Assembly (NCBI RefSeq): GCF_000382205.1 | Contig: NZ_KB907790.1 | Span: 372,001 to 436,000 of the forward strand | Source of the DNA: Dyadobacter beijingensis DSM 21582 | Lineage (GTDB): Bacteria; Bacteroidota; Bacteroidia; Cytophagales; Spirosomataceae | Direction: 5' to 3' | DNA length: 64,000 nucleotides | In this document: piece after piece, positions 18,201 to 27,034 of the stretch | How positions within the stretch are numbered: position 1 is the first letter of the stretch | How the letters are laid out: each line of letters starts with the position of its first letter | Position numbers and translations under genes: made by a program | The notes under the pieces: model-generated | The model's database searches: none | The model's input: only the letters and a program-made list of their open reading frames with translations | What the model was told of the DNA's origin: nothing

Positions 18201-19572
18201 AGTAACAGTAGTAATGGGCCGTTCAGGTGAGGTGAAAATCGTTCACCCTGAAACGAAACAATTGCTGATCTCGAACAACGTGCCTTACGGTGCGCATTTG
18301 CAGGTGAAAGAAGGCGACAGCGTATTCAAAGGACAGGAACTTTGTACCTGGGACCCTTACCACGCAGTAATCCTTTCGGAATTCACAGGAACGGTATCTT
18401 TCGACGCGATCGAAGAAGGTATTACATTCCGTGAAGAGTTTGACGAACAAACAGGCTTCCAGGAGTCGGTAATCATTGAGACACGTGATAAAACCAAAAA
18501 CCCGGCAATCGTGGTGAAAGGTAAGTCTACGTTGTTGAAAGAGCAGACTGAAAAAGGCTATAACCTTCCTGTTGGGGCACGTCTGGTTGTGAAGGCAGGT
18601 GCAGCGATCAAAGCTGGTCAGCCGCTGGCGAAAATCCCACGTGTCGTTGGTAAAACACGCGATATCACGGGAGGTCTGCCACGTGTGACCGAATTGTTCG
18701 AAGCGCGTAACCCGTCTAACCCGGCAACGGTTTCAGAAATCGACGGTGTGGTATCTTACGGCGGCGTGAAACGCGGTAACCGTGAAATCCATATCGAATC
18801 GAAAGACGGAACACAGCGTCGTTACATGGTGCCATTGTCGAAACACATCCTCGTTCAGGACGGTGACTTCGTACGTGCCGGCGACCCGCTTTCCGATGGT
18901 GCCATTACTCCTGCGGACATCCTTTCTATCAAAGGACCAACCGCGGTTCAGGAGTACCTAGTGAACGAGATTCAGGAAGTATACCGTCTGCAGGGTGTTA
19001 AGATCAACGATAAGCATATCGAATGTATCGTACGCCAGATGATGCAGAAAGTAGAGATCCTGGATGCCGGTGATACCAACTTCCTTGAAATGCAGGCTGT
19101 CGACCGCGTGGTATTCCGCGAGGAGAATGACAAGATCCTGGATATGAAAGTGGTGGAAGATGCAGGCAGCTCCGAAACATTGAAGCCGGGTATGATCGTA
19201 TCGGTACGTCGTTTGCGCGATGAAAATTCGAGCCTGAAACGCCGTGACCTGAAACTGGTTACTGCCCGTGATGCACAGCCGGCGGTTGCGAAACCGACCC
19301 TGATGGGTATCACACAAGCTTCTTTGGGTACTGAAAGCTTCGTTTCCGCGGCGTCGTTCCAGGAAACAACCAAAGTACTGAGCGAAGCGGCGGTTCGTGG
19401 TAAACGCGACGAGCTGAAAGGCTTGAAGGAGAACGTGATCGTTGGTCACCTGATCCCTGCCGGAACAGGTATGCGTACTTACGAAAACCTGATCGTTGGA
19501 TCGAAAGAAGAATTCGATGCGCTGACAGATTCTCGCGAGAGACAATCCCGCAAGAAAAAAGAGTTGGCGTAA
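15250..19572 (+). CDS. rpoC: RNA polymerase beta' subunit
   Basis: Catalytic subunit carrying the active-site magnesium; 1440 residues. The N-terminal zinc ligands are Cys66, Cys68, Cys81 and Cys84. The catalytic motif NADFDGD is at residues 472-478, with aspartates 474, 476 and 478. A second zinc cluster (CETRDGVCAKCYG) and the trigger-loop region (SIGEPGTQLTLRTFHVGG) follow. The gene ends the transcription unit and is closed by a strong terminator. Confidence 0.99.
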   Translation: MSFKKNKKLNSDFSRMTISLASPESILESSFGEVTQPETINYRTYKPEMGGLFCERIFGPVKDWECHCGKYKRIRYKGIICDRCGVEVTEKKVRRERMGHIELVVPVAHIWYFRSLPNKIGYLLGLSTKKLDQIIYYERYAVVQPGIKEEDGVGYLDFLTEDEYLDIIDKLPRENQLLPDTDPNKFIAKMGADALEMLLSRIKLDELSYELRHQAATDTSQQRKAEALKRLKVVEAFRDANTRIENRPEWMVIKMVPVIPPELRPLVPLDGGRFATSDLNDLYRRVIIRNNRLKRLIEIKAPEVILRNEKRMLQEAVDSLFDNSRKVNAVRSEGNRALKSLSDMLKGKQGRFRQNLLGKRVDYSGRSVIVVGPELKLHECGLPKDMAAELFKPFIIRKLIERGIVKTVKSAKKIVDRKDPVIWDILENVLKGHPVLLNRAPTLHRLGIQAFQPKLIEGKAIQLHPLVCTAFNADFDGDQMAVHVPLGQEAVLEASMLMLSSHNILNPANGAPITVPSQDMVLGLYYVTKGRVSTEQYPIIGEGKIFYGPDEVIIAINEGKLSKHANIKCRVRVRNEDGTFEIKLIDTVAGRLLFNQAVPEEVGYINELLTKKKLQQIIGLVFKQAGVARTAQFLDEIKELGFQMAFKGGLSMGLDDVMVPSEKEKLIEQAKGDVENVWNNYLMGLITENERYNQVIDIWTRVNSRITETLMKQLETDKGGFNSIYMMMHSGARGSREQIRQLGGMRGLMAKPQKNIAGGAGEIIENPILSNFKEGLDVLEYFISTHGARKGLADTALKTADAGYLTRRLHDVAQDVVVVEEDCGSLRGIAISALKDNEDIVEPLSERILGRVSVHDVFDPLTNELILTSGQEITEEIASYIDETAIETVEIRSVLTCETRDGVCAKCYGRSLASAQMVNIGEAVGVIASQSIGEPGTQLTLRTFHVGGTASNISVEANIKAKFDGLIQFEDLRLVQSVNSEGDEVTVVMGRSGEVKIVHPETKQLLISNNVPYGAHLQVKEGDSVFKGQELCTWDPYHAVILSEFTGTVSFDAIEEGITFREEFDEQTGFQESVIIETRDKTKNPAIVVKGKSTLLKEQTEKGYNLPVGARLVVKAGAAIKAGQPLAKIPRVVGKTRDITGGLPRVTELFEARNPSNPATVSEIDGVVSYGGVKRGNREIHIESKDGTQRRYMVPLSKHILVQDGDFVRAGDPLSDGAITPADILSIKGPTAVQEYLVNEIQEVYRLQGVKINDKHIECIVRQMMQKVEILDAGDTNFLEMQAVDRVVFREENDKILDMKVVEDAGSSETLKPGMIVSVRRLRDENSSLKRRDLKLVTARDAQPAVAKPTLMGITQASLGTESFVSAASFQETTKVLSEAAVRGKRDELKGLKENVIVGHLIPAGTGMRTYENLIVGSKEEFDALTDSRERQSRKKKELA

Positions 19573-19593
19573 TCCAGCTGAATATGAGTAAAC

Positions 19594-19635
19594 AAAGGGC
19601 CGGCCTGCATTAGCGGGACCGGCCCTTTGCTTTTT
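19594..19635 (+). terminator. Intrinsic terminator after rpoC
   Basis: A perfect ten-base stem AAAGGGCCGG / CCGGCCCTTT with a 15-base loop is followed by GCTTTTT. It ends the secE-to-rpoC unit. Confidence 0.85.
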
Positions 19636-19712
19636 CCAACCCGGTATTTTTAGTAATTTCCCCAATAGAAATTAATTTCCGATCCAATAGCGTAGCTATT
19701 TAAGAACCAGCA

Positions 19713-20039
19713 ATGAAAGAAGACAAGGAAAACGAACAACAGATCAATGTAGAACTGTCGGAGGAAATGGCAGAGGGTGTTTATTCCAACCTGGCCATGA
19801 TCGCCCATTCCAACAGCGAATTTATTCTTGACTTTATCCGCCTCATGCCCGGTGTCCCGCGCGCAAAGGTGAAAGCACGCATTATCGTTACGCCCGAGCA
19901 CGCCAAGCGCCTCGTGGCTGCATTGCGCGACAATATCCAGAAGTACGAAGACCAGTACGGGCCTATTCAAAGCTCGCAGGATAGCGAGCCTACATTCAAC
20001 TTCCCGATCAGCTTCGGAGGGCCGGGGGGCGAAGCGTAA
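19713..20039 (+). CDS. DUF3467 family protein
   Basis: Small cytoplasmic protein of 108 residues; function unknown. The family pattern is clear: INVELSEEMAEGVYSNLAMI, then HSNSEFILDFIRLMPG and ARIIVTPEHAKRLVAALRDN. An N-terminal acidic tail precedes the domain and a Gly-rich tail follows it. The gene stands alone after the rpoC terminator and 98 bases before the molybdenum hydroxylase pair. No signal peptide or membrane segment is present. Confidence 0.85.
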   Translation: MKEDKENEQQINVELSEEMAEGVYSNLAMIAHSNSEFILDFIRLMPGVPRAKVKARIIVTPEHAKRLVAALRDNIQKYEDQYGPIQSSQDSEPTFNFPISFGGPGGEA

Positions 20040-20080
20040 GAGCGGCTATATCGCTCTCAATCAGGTACTTCGAGAATAAG

Positions 20081-20088
20081 TAGTTTTG
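20081..20088 (+). promoter_or_regulatory. Candidate -7 element for the molybdenum hydroxylase genes
   Basis: TAGTTTTG matches TAnnTTTG and lies 49 bases before the small-subunit ATG. No TTG box is found at the usual distance upstream, so only half of the promoter is supported. Confidence 0.4.
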
Positions 20089-20137
20089 CCCGTTGGATGA
20101 TTTTTTAGTAACTTGGTTTACTAGACTCTTATTCACC

Positions 20138-20599
20138 ATGGCATTATTCAAACTCACCATCAATAACCGCGCGTACAGCGCTGACGTAGAGGGGGATACT
20201 CCCCTCCTCTGGGTTCTTCGGGATAACCTGGGCCTGGTAGGCACCAAATATGGCTGCGGGATCGCGCAATGCGGCGCCTGCACGGTCCACCTCGACGGTA
20301 AGGCCACGCGCTCCTGCGTACTTCCCGTATCGGCGGTTGGCAAAGCGAAAGTGACCACCATCGAAGGATTGTCCGAAAAGGGCGATCACCCCGTGCAGAA
20401 AGCATGGGACGAGGTGGATGTAGCACAATGCGGCTATTGCCAGGCGGGCCAGATCATGACGGCCGCTGCATTCCTCAAAGAAAAACCCAAGCCTACCGAC
20501 GAAGAAATCGTAGGTGCTATGAGCGGCAACCTCTGCCGTTGCGGAACCTACCACCGCATTCGCGAAGCAGTGAAAGTTGCAGCCTCTAAAACCAACTGA
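20138..20599 (+). CDS. 2Fe-2S subunit of a xanthine-dehydrogenase-family oxidoreductase (IorA-like)
   Basis: Electron-transfer subunit of 153 residues carrying two iron-sulfur clusters. The plant-ferredoxin-type cluster is held by Cys40, Cys45, Cys48 and Cys60. The helical second cluster is held by Cys98, Cys101, Cys133 and Cys135 (CGYC, later CRC). The ATG chosen follows the upstream in-frame codons that would add an unlikely hydrophobic tail. The gene lies two bases before the large subunit. No FAD subunit is adjacent, which is the IorAB (isoquinoline 1-oxidoreductase) type of architecture. The substrate is unknown. Confidence 0.88.
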   Translation: MALFKLTINNRAYSADVEGDTPLLWVLRDNLGLVGTKYGCGIAQCGACTVHLDGKATRSCVLPVSAVGKAKVTTIEGLSEKGDHPVQKAWDEVDVAQCGYCQAGQIMTAAAFLKEKPKPTDEEIVGAMSGNLCRCGTYHRIREAVKVAASKTN

Positions 20600-20601
20600 C
20601 C

Positions 20602-22746
20602 ATGAACACAATCAATCAGACATCGCGTCGCGACTTCATGAAGATCGCGGCTGCGGCCGGAGGCGGTTTGTTCCTGGGGTTCAACTGGTCGGACTCGACG
20701 GCGGCACCGGTGGTCGTGGACGCAAAGCATATTGCGGCCGGATCGGTCAAATTTAATAGCTACCTGTCGATCGGCGCCGATAACAGCATTACCATTGTTT
20801 CGCCCAACCCGGAAATCGGGCAAGGTATTAAAACGGCATTCCCGATGGTTGTGGCCGAAGAGCTCGACGCGGACTGGAAAGCGGTCAAGACGGTGCAAGG
20901 CAACCTGGATAATACGCAATTCGAGCGCCAGGTAACGGGCGGCAGTGGCGCCGTTCCGCATTCGTGGGAACGCCTGCGCAAGGCCGGCGCCACGGCCAGG
21001 CATTTGCTCATCCAGGCTGCCGCATCGAAATGGGGTGTCCCTGCTTCCGAAATCACGACCGCGGACAGCAAATTGTTTCATAAAGCGTCGGGTAAATCGG
21101 CGAGTTACGGCGAATTTGCAGAGGCCGCCGGTAAACTGACCGCCCCGGCGGATATTAAGCTGAAAGATGAGAAAGCATTCAAACTGATCGGACAGTCGGT
21201 CAGGAATGTGGATAACAAAAATATTGCTACCGGAAAGCCGCTTTTCGGCCTGGACTTTTACCGGGAAGGAATGCTTTTCGCGATCATCCAGCGGCCCAAG
21301 GCATTTGGTTTTAAACTCAAATCCATAGACGCCGCAGCCGCCAAAGCGATGCCCGGCATTGTGGACGTAGTCACATTTGAAAACAGCGTGGCCGTGGTCG
21401 GTAAATCTACCTGGCAATGCAAAAAGGCACGCGAAGTACTCAAAATAGAATACGAGAAAGCGGCCGATCTCGAAAGTTCCGAAGACCACAACCGCATTTT
21501 CTCCAACCTCATGGACAATGGAGAAGCCACCGTGCGCCGGAAAAACGGCGATGTGGAAGCCGCATTCAAAAGTGCCGCGAAGGTTATCAAAGCAGAATAC
21601 CAATGCCCGTTCCTGCCGCACAGCCCATTGGAACCGATGAACTTCTTCGCGCACGTACGCGAGGACGGCGTAGAACTGGTAGGCCCGACGCAGACACCGG
21701 ACCGTGCGCGCGGCGAAGCAGCGAAAATCACCGGCTTGCCGCCAGAGAAAATTACGGTCGAGATCACCCGCCAGGGCGGTGGCTTCGGGCGCCGGCTTTC
21801 GGCAGATTTTGCCATCGAGGCGGTGCATGTTTCCAAACTGGTGAAAGCGCCCGTGAAAGTGATCTGGACACGCGAAGATGATATGACCGGCGGTACTTAC
21901 CGCCCGGCCGTACGCTACCGTTTCGAGGCTGCATTGGATAAAAACGGGGAAATGATCGGCTATAAGCTGCGCGGCGTGGGTATCAACTCCGGTAATCCGA
22001 CCCGCGAAGACAACTTCCCATCCGGATCGGTGGCTAATCTGCTGATCGACTCCGTGGAACACAAATCGGCCATTACGACCGGTCCGTGGCGTGCACCGAT
22101 TACCAACTTCCTGGCCTATGCCGAGCAATCGTTTATCGACGAGGTAGCTGAGGCGGCGGGCAAAGATCCGGTAGAATTCCGGCTTGCATTATTGGAAAAA
22201 GCCAAAAAATCACCGGCCGGTGAAGTGAAATATGACGTCGACCGGATGATCGCCGTGATCAAGCTGGCGGCGGAGAAGAGCAACTGGGGCAAGAAAAAGG
22301 GTGTTTACCAGGGCTTTTCGGTTTATTTCTCGCACCGCTCGTACGTAGCGCAGGTAGGAGAAGTAGTAGTGGAAAAAGGCAAGCCTGCATTGAAAAACAT
22401 CATCGCGGCAGTGGATTGCGGCATTGTGATCAATAAAAGCGGCTCGTTGCAGCAAGTTCGCGGCGGTGTTGTGGACGGTATCGGTCATGCCATGTTCGGT
22501 AATATGACTTTCAAAGCGGGCGCGCCCGATCAGAGCAACTTCAACGGCTTCCGGCTGATACGGATGAACGAAATTCCGGAAGTGGATGTGCATTTCGTGG
22601 ACAACGGCATTTCGCCGACCGGGTTGGGAGAACCCGCGTTGCCCCCTGCCGGCGGTGCCGTGGCGAATGCATTCTATAAGGCGACGAAGCAACGTCTTAG
22701 AAATCAGCCATTTATTAATGAAGATGCATTCAAAGGCATTTCGTAA
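20602..22746 (+). CDS. Molybdopterin-binding subunit of xanthine-dehydrogenase family (IorB-like)
   Basis: Large catalytic subunit, 714 residues. The N-terminus carries a twin-arginine export signal (TSRRDFMKIAAAAGGG), so the folded complex is expected in the periplasm. Molybdenum-site motifs include GGGFGRRL and the active-site Glu677 in GLGEPALPP. Length is close to the IorB class and shorter than cytoplasmic xanthine dehydrogenases. Electrons would have to pass to a cytochrome or quinone acceptor encoded elsewhere. Substrate (an aldehyde or N-heterocycle) cannot be read from sequence. A long hairpin terminator follows. Confidence 0.88.
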   Translation: MNTINQTSRRDFMKIAAAAGGGLFLGFNWSDSTAAPVVVDAKHIAAGSVKFNSYLSIGADNSITIVSPNPEIGQGIKTAFPMVVAEELDADWKAVKTVQGNLDNTQFERQVTGGSGAVPHSWERLRKAGATARHLLIQAAASKWGVPASEITTADSKLFHKASGKSASYGEFAEAAGKLTAPADIKLKDEKAFKLIGQSVRNVDNKNIATGKPLFGLDFYREGMLFAIIQRPKAFGFKLKSIDAAAAKAMPGIVDVVTFENSVAVVGKSTWQCKKAREVLKIEYEKAADLESSEDHNRIFSNLMDNGEATVRRKNGDVEAAFKSAAKVIKAEYQCPFLPHSPLEPMNFFAHVREDGVELVGPTQTPDRARGEAAKITGLPPEKITVEITRQGGGFGRRLSADFAIEAVHVSKLVKAPVKVIWTREDDMTGGTYRPAVRYRFEAALDKNGEMIGYKLRGVGINSGNPTREDNFPSGSVANLLIDSVEHKSAITTGPWRAPITNFLAYAEQSFIDEVAEAAGKDPVEFRLALLEKAKKSPAGEVKYDVDRMIAVIKLAAEKSNWGKKKGVYQGFSVYFSHRSYVAQVGEVVVEKGKPALKNIIAAVDCGIVINKSGSLQQVRGGVVDGIGHAMFGNMTFKAGAPDQSNFNGFRLIRMNEIPEVDVHFVDNGISPTGLGEPALPPAGGAVANAFYKATKQRLRNQPFINEDAFKGIS

Positions 22747-22770
22747 GTATTAAATCGATACAAATAGTAG

Positions 22771-22818
22771 AACAGTAAGGTGAAAATGTGATACCGCATT
22801 TTTATCTTACTGTTTTTA
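22771..22818 (+). terminator. Intrinsic terminator after molybdenum hydroxylase pair
   Basis: An 18-base stem (22771-22788 with 22797-22814, two G-T pairs) has an 8-base loop and a TTTT tail. Confidence 0.75.
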
Positions 22819-22851
22819 TTTTCTATTCTTCCTAAACCATTGAAAAACATC

Positions 22852-23823
22852 ATGAAAAAGGTCGTCACACTCTTTGCCGCATTGCTATGCCTGGCTATCG
22901 CCGCATTTACGCTGGCCGAATTCCCAGGCACCGAGATTTCCAATGGCATGATCAAAGCCAAATTGTACCTGCCCGATGCCAATGAGGGCTATTACCGCGG
23001 CGTGCGGTTCGACTGGGCCGGGGTGATTCCCAGCCTGGAATACAAGGGCCACACCTATTTCGGCGCGTGGAACCAGGCACCGTACGATCCCAAACTGCAC
23101 GACGCCATCATGGGCCCCGTTGAGGAATTTACGCCATTGAATTTCGATGAAGCCAAGCCCGGCGAACAGTTTGTGAAGATCGGCGTGGGCGTGCTCACGA
23201 AGCCGGACGACAAAAAGTATTCGTTCGCGACGAATTATGCGGTGAAAAATCCCGGAAAATGGTCGGTAACGAAAGGGAAGGACCAGGTAGCATTCGCGCA
23301 TGAGCTGAAAGACGAAACGGGGTATGGCTACGATTACCACAAGACATTGAAACTCGTAAAAGGCAAGCCGCAGCTCGTTTTGGAACACACATTGAAAAAC
23401 ACAGGCTCCAAACCGATCATGGCAAGCACTTATAATCATAATTTTTTCATGATCGACAATGAGCCGTCGAATGAAAATATCCGCATTGTCTTTCCTTTCG
23501 AAGTGAAAGGAGAGGGCAGGGGCTTCGGGTCGATTATCAATGCGAACGGCAAAATGTTGAATTATTCCCGCGAGGTGGTGAAGGGCGACCAGGTTTTCAG
23601 CGCTGGTTTGCAGGGCTTCGGACCCACCGCGAAAGATTATGATATTCGCATTGAAAACACCAAAACCAAGGCCGGCGTAAGGATTACCTGTGATCAGCCG
23701 CTGGAAAAGCTGGTATACTGGGCTTGCCCGACCACGTCTTGCCCGGAGCCTTACATTAAAATAGCTGCTCAGCCGGGACAGGAAATCAAATGGAAGGTCA
23801 CGTACGAGTTTTACACCTTTTAG
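22852..23823 (+). CDS. Secreted protein, mutarotase-fold-like, function unknown
   Basis: Protein of 323 residues with a signal peptide (MKKVVTLFAALLCLAIAAFTLA). The mature part resembles the all-beta galactose-mutarotase fold: GMIKAKLYLPDANEGYYRG near the start, DYHKTLKLVKGKPQLVLEHT at mid-length, and a closing KWKVTYEFYTF. The fold is inferred from pattern alone, and I do not recognise a named family. A TTG codon 12 bases upstream is less likely as start than this ATG. The gene sits alone between the hydroxylase terminator and kup. Confidence 0.55.
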   Translation: MKKVVTLFAALLCLAIAAFTLAEFPGTEISNGMIKAKLYLPDANEGYYRGVRFDWAGVIPSLEYKGHTYFGAWNQAPYDPKLHDAIMGPVEEFTPLNFDEAKPGEQFVKIGVGVLTKPDDKKYSFATNYAVKNPGKWSVTKGKDQVAFAHELKDETGYGYDYHKTLKLVKGKPQLVLEHTLKNTGSKPIMASTYNHNFFMIDNEPSNENIRIVFPFEVKGEGRGFGSIINANGKMLNYSREVVKGDQVFSAGLQGFGPTAKDYDIRIENTKTKAGVRITCDQPLEKLVYWACPTTSCPEPYIKIAAQPGQEIKWKVTYEFYTF

Positions 23824-23877
23824 CATTCTGACGGCGGATTTTGATAAATTCGCACCGCATTTTCAACAAACTAGTCA

Positions 23878-25818
23878 ATGGGTTCGCACAAACACCTGGA
23901 CAAAGCTTCGGCTGCCGGACTTTTGGTCGCATTAGGTATCATTTACGGGGATATCGGGACATCGCCCCTGTACGTAATGCAGGCCATTATAGGAACAAAT
24001 AAAATTACAGACGATGTCGTCTACGGCGCGGTTTCCTGCATTTTCTGGACACTTACCCTGCAAACGACGATCAAATACGTGATCCTGATCCTCCGGGCGG
24101 ATAACAAGGGTGAAGGCGGTATTCTCGCGCTGTTCGCATTGGTACGCAGGCGTGCGGCGTGGCTCACGGTACCGGCGATCATCGGGGCGAGTACGCTGCT
24201 GGCAGATGGCATTATCACACCGCCGATCTCCGTTTCGTCGGCCGTGGAAGGCTTGCGTATTCTCTACCCCGACATCCAGACGATCCCGATCGTGATCGGC
24301 ATCCTGACGCTCCTGTTCATCATCCAGGTTTTCGGTACCACCATCGTTGGCCGGGCATTCGGGCCGGTGATGATGATCTGGTTCCTCATGCTGGCCGTAC
24401 TCGGCGTTGCGCAGGTGGTGGATCATCCCGAAATCATGAAATCGCTTAGCCCGTATTATGCTTATCAGCTGCTGACCAACCATCCCGGCGGCTTCTGGCT
24501 GCTGGGCGCGGTGTTCCTTTGTACGACGGGCGCCGAGGCATTATACAGCGATCTCGGGCATTGCGGGCGGGGCAACATCCGCATTAGCTGGGTTTTTGTC
24601 AAAACTTGCCTGATCCTCAATTATTTCGGGCAGGGTGCCTGGCTGATCGTGCATTCGGGCGATCTGCTCAATGGCAGAAAGCCGTTCTACGAAATCATGC
24701 CCGACTGGTGGCTGCTGCCGGGGATCGGGATTGCCACCATGGCCGCGATCATTGCCAGCCAGGCATTGATAACGGGTTCATTTACATTGATTTCCGAAGC
24801 GATCCGCCTCAATTTCTGGCCCAAAGTACGCCTTGTATACCCCAGCGACCAGAAAGGTCAGCTTTATGTACCGAGCGTGAACTGGCTGCTATGGGCGGGA
24901 TGTATCGGCATTGTGCTGTATTTCAAGGAGTCGTCGCATATGGAAGCCGCGTACGGGCTCGCGATCACGCTCACGATGATCATGACGACGATCCTGATGT
25001 CGGTTTACTTATATGTAAAAAGGGTCAGCAAATCGATTATCGCCGTATTTCTCATCGTTTACCTGGCTATCGAAGGCTCGTTCCTGGCTGCTAACCTGCT
25101 GAAATTTACCCACGGCGGCTGGGTTTCGCTCGTGCTGGCGACTGTAATCGGGCTGGTGATCACGGTTTGGCTGAAAGCTTACTATATCAAGCTCCGTCTG
25201 ACGGAATTCGAAAGTCTCGAAAAGTACATCGGCCCGCTTAAAGAGCTCAGTAACGACATTAGTATTCCCAAATATTCCACGCATTTGATCTTCATGTCCA
25301 ATGCGTCGCGGGAGAGCGAGATCGAGAACAAAATTATCTACTCGATCTTCTACAAACGCCCGAAACGTGCCGATATCTACTGGTTTGTGCACGTGGAAAC
25401 GACCGACGAGCCGTATACCATGGATTACCACGTGAATATCCTGGCCGAGGATGATGTGATCAAGGTAACGTTCCGCCTGGGTTTCCGGATCGAGCAACGC
25501 ATTAACCTCTTCTTCCGGAAGGTGGTGGAAGATATGGTACTCAACAAGGAAGTGGATATTACAAGCCGTTACGAATCGCTGAACCGCCAGAACATCACGG
25601 GCGACTTCCGTTTCATCGTGCTTGAACGCTATTTGTCCATCGAAAACAACCTGCCTTTTATGGAAGAAATGATCATGAAGATCTACTTCGCAATTAAAAG
25701 CATTACTACATCGGAAGACAAGTGGTTTGGCTTGGACAGCAGTTCGGTGAAGGTGGAGAAAGTACCTTTGGTGCTGACACCGAGCGAGAAAATCCGCATG
25801 AAAAGGGTTTATAGCTGA
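23878..25818 (+). CDS. kup: Kup-type potassium uptake protein
   Basis: Inner-membrane K+/H+ symporter family, 646 residues. The family signature GDIGTSPLY is at residues 24-32, and about twelve hydrophobic segments fill the first 450 residues. The remaining ~190 residues form a soluble cytoplasmic domain, as in other Kup proteins. NKGEGGILALFAL and GADGII-like sequence (LLADGIITPPISV) follow the family. It has no partner gene nearby and appears monocistronic. No c-di-AMP riboswitch is seen in the 54-base upstream gap. Confidence 0.93.
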   Translation: MGSHKHLDKASAAGLLVALGIIYGDIGTSPLYVMQAIIGTNKITDDVVYGAVSCIFWTLTLQTTIKYVILILRADNKGEGGILALFALVRRRAAWLTVPAIIGASTLLADGIITPPISVSSAVEGLRILYPDIQTIPIVIGILTLLFIIQVFGTTIVGRAFGPVMMIWFLMLAVLGVAQVVDHPEIMKSLSPYYAYQLLTNHPGGFWLLGAVFLCTTGAEALYSDLGHCGRGNIRISWVFVKTCLILNYFGQGAWLIVHSGDLLNGRKPFYEIMPDWWLLPGIGIATMAAIIASQALITGSFTLISEAIRLNFWPKVRLVYPSDQKGQLYVPSVNWLLWAGCIGIVLYFKESSHMEAAYGLAITLTMIMTTILMSVYLYVKRVSKSIIAVFLIVYLAIEGSFLAANLLKFTHGGWVSLVLATVIGLVITVWLKAYYIKLRLTEFESLEKYIGPLKELSNDISIPKYSTHLIFMSNASRESEIENKIIYSIFYKRPKRADIYWFVHVETTDEPYTMDYHVNILAEDDVIKVTFRLGFRIEQRINLFFRKVVEDMVLNKEVDITSRYESLNRQNITGDFRFIVLERYLSIENNLPFMEEMIMKIYFAIKSITTSEDKWFGLDSSSVKVEKVPLVLTPSEKIRMKRVYS

Positions 25819-26028
25819 CCAAAATGGCTGCGAATTATTTCGTAATATTATGTAAGGATAATTAAAGTTACATAGCGTTCGGCTTATCGGCATTTTGGGT
25901 ATATCGCTACGCATTTTGTGGATAGTTGGTTTGGCAAATCAAGGCACCGGCCTGGCTGCCTCTGGAACGGTTTTAGTGCGAAGGGCGCCATAGTACGGTC
26001 ACTTTTTTTCACATAATCAGCATGGACC

Positions 26029-26397
26029 ATGAAATACGTTGCATGCATATTCACAATGCTCCTTGGAATAGCGGGAGCATTCGCACAGAACCCGGTAACG
26101 CCGGAACAGTCTGTGCCACAGCCAGTACCGCAAACCAGTCCCGTGCCTGCCACGGGACCTGAAACGAAGCCCGAATTCAACGCGCCCCAGTCGCCCGCGC
26201 GACCAGCCCAGATACCTTCGGAAGATACGCTTATCAAAGGACAGAAGAGCTCGGGTGCCGTGATCCACGATACCCTTATGCCGACCGACGATAAACGGAA
26301 AGAGCGTGCAGAACGCCGTAAAAGTCGTAAAGGAACAGCGGAAATGGATGATACCACCTCGGTGAAGCCGCAATCGGACCCTGCAAGAAAGCCTTGA
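26029..26397 (+). CDS. Small secreted proline-rich protein, unknown
   Basis: Protein of 122 residues with a signal peptide (MKYVACIFTMLLGIAGAFAQ). A Pro/Gln/Val-rich linker follows (VPQPVPQTSPVPATG and on), then a basic stretch (KRKERAERRKSRKG) and a polar tail. No domain is recognised; it looks largely disordered and periplasmic. The gene stands between kup and a convergent small gene and shares a bidirectional terminator with it. The in-frame signal peptide and following terminator argue it is real. Confidence 0.5.
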   Translation: MKYVACIFTMLLGIAGAFAQNPVTPEQSVPQPVPQTSPVPATGPETKPEFNAPQSPARPAQIPSEDTLIKGQKSSGAVIHDTLMPTDDKRKERAERRKSRKGTAEMDDTTSVKPQSDPARKP

Positions 26398-26420
26398 CGG
26401 CACGGAAAACCTGATAAAAC

Positions 26421-26456
26421 GAAAAGCCCGGAATTAACTCCGGGCTTTTCGTTTTT
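26421..26456. terminator. Bidirectional terminator
   Basis: Stem GAAAAGCCCGGA / TCCGGGCTTTTC (12 bases, loop ATTAAC) is flanked by A on the left and T on the right. It can stop both the plus-strand proline-rich gene and the minus-strand small gene. Confidence 0.85.
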
Positions 26457-26503
26457 AGTGCGGTGAAAGAAAACAGGCGCTAATGAATTTGCTGGATTAA
26501 AGG

Positions 26504-26785
26504 CTAATGTGTGTGATTGACAGATGCGTAAGTAGCGTAGTTGTTCTGCTGATAGGTGGCGGGTTCCAGGTCTTCTTCCCAAAACGGCTGTGTGATAACC
26601 GCCTTGTTTCCGTTGACCCAGGTACACCAAACCTTCCCGCTGAACGCGCGCCTCGTAATGGGTCCCGACGTGGTACCGTTTCGGTGAACCACGACGTCGA
26701 CGATCTGGTATTCGTCGACCTGCATAAGCTGATCGCCGCCTTTCTCCTTCACCCAATCGTCCTTCATAAACTTAAAAGTATCCAT
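26504..26785 (-). CDS. DUF2158-like small cytoplasmic protein
   Basis: A 93-residue protein with no signal or membrane segment. The pattern FKMDDWVKEKGGDQLMQVDEY in the N-half (about residues 6-26) and the later VWCTWVNG resemble the small YodC/DUF2158 beta-barrel family, whose members read 'F..GD.V....GG..M.V' and then 'V.C.WF'. The C-terminal 25 residues are polar and rich in Asn and His. It is convergent with the proline-rich gene and divergent from the C25 peptidase gene, from which it is separated by about 250 bases. Function unknown. Confidence 0.6.
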   Translation of the reverse strand: MDTFKFMKDDWVKEKGGDQLMQVDEYQIVDVVVHRNGTTSGPITRRAFSGKVWCTWVNGNKAVITQPFWEEDLEPATYQQNNYATYASVNHTH

Positions 26786-27034
26786 TGGTCTTGTGTTGTT
26801 TTTGATGCCGACAGGTGGAACTCAAATCCTATGCCACTAATTATACATTTTCAAGAATGCAACCAGTTGAACGCCGACTAACAAAATAAATAGTAGAAAT
26901 ATTTCAACAAAACTGTTACAACATAGAAACGCCGTTTTCTACCGGTAAGTAATGCATACTGTTCGCCTGGTAGAAGGAAAGCGTCCGAACCGTCCCGGGA
27001 TGCTTTATTGAGATTTAAAAACATCATCGGATTT
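26786..27034. other. Intergenic region between divergent genes
   Basis: About 250 bases that must hold the promoters of the DUF2158-like gene and the C25 peptidase gene. The central part is A/T-rich. I find no exact TAnnTTTG element and no clear hairpin. Confidence 0.4.

Noticed and set aside
20548..22128. Long minus-strand frame (526 codons) opposite the molybdenum hydroxylase gene
   Set aside because: It mirrors a G/C-rich gene with clear cofactor motifs on the plus strand; the minus-strand protein has no family character.
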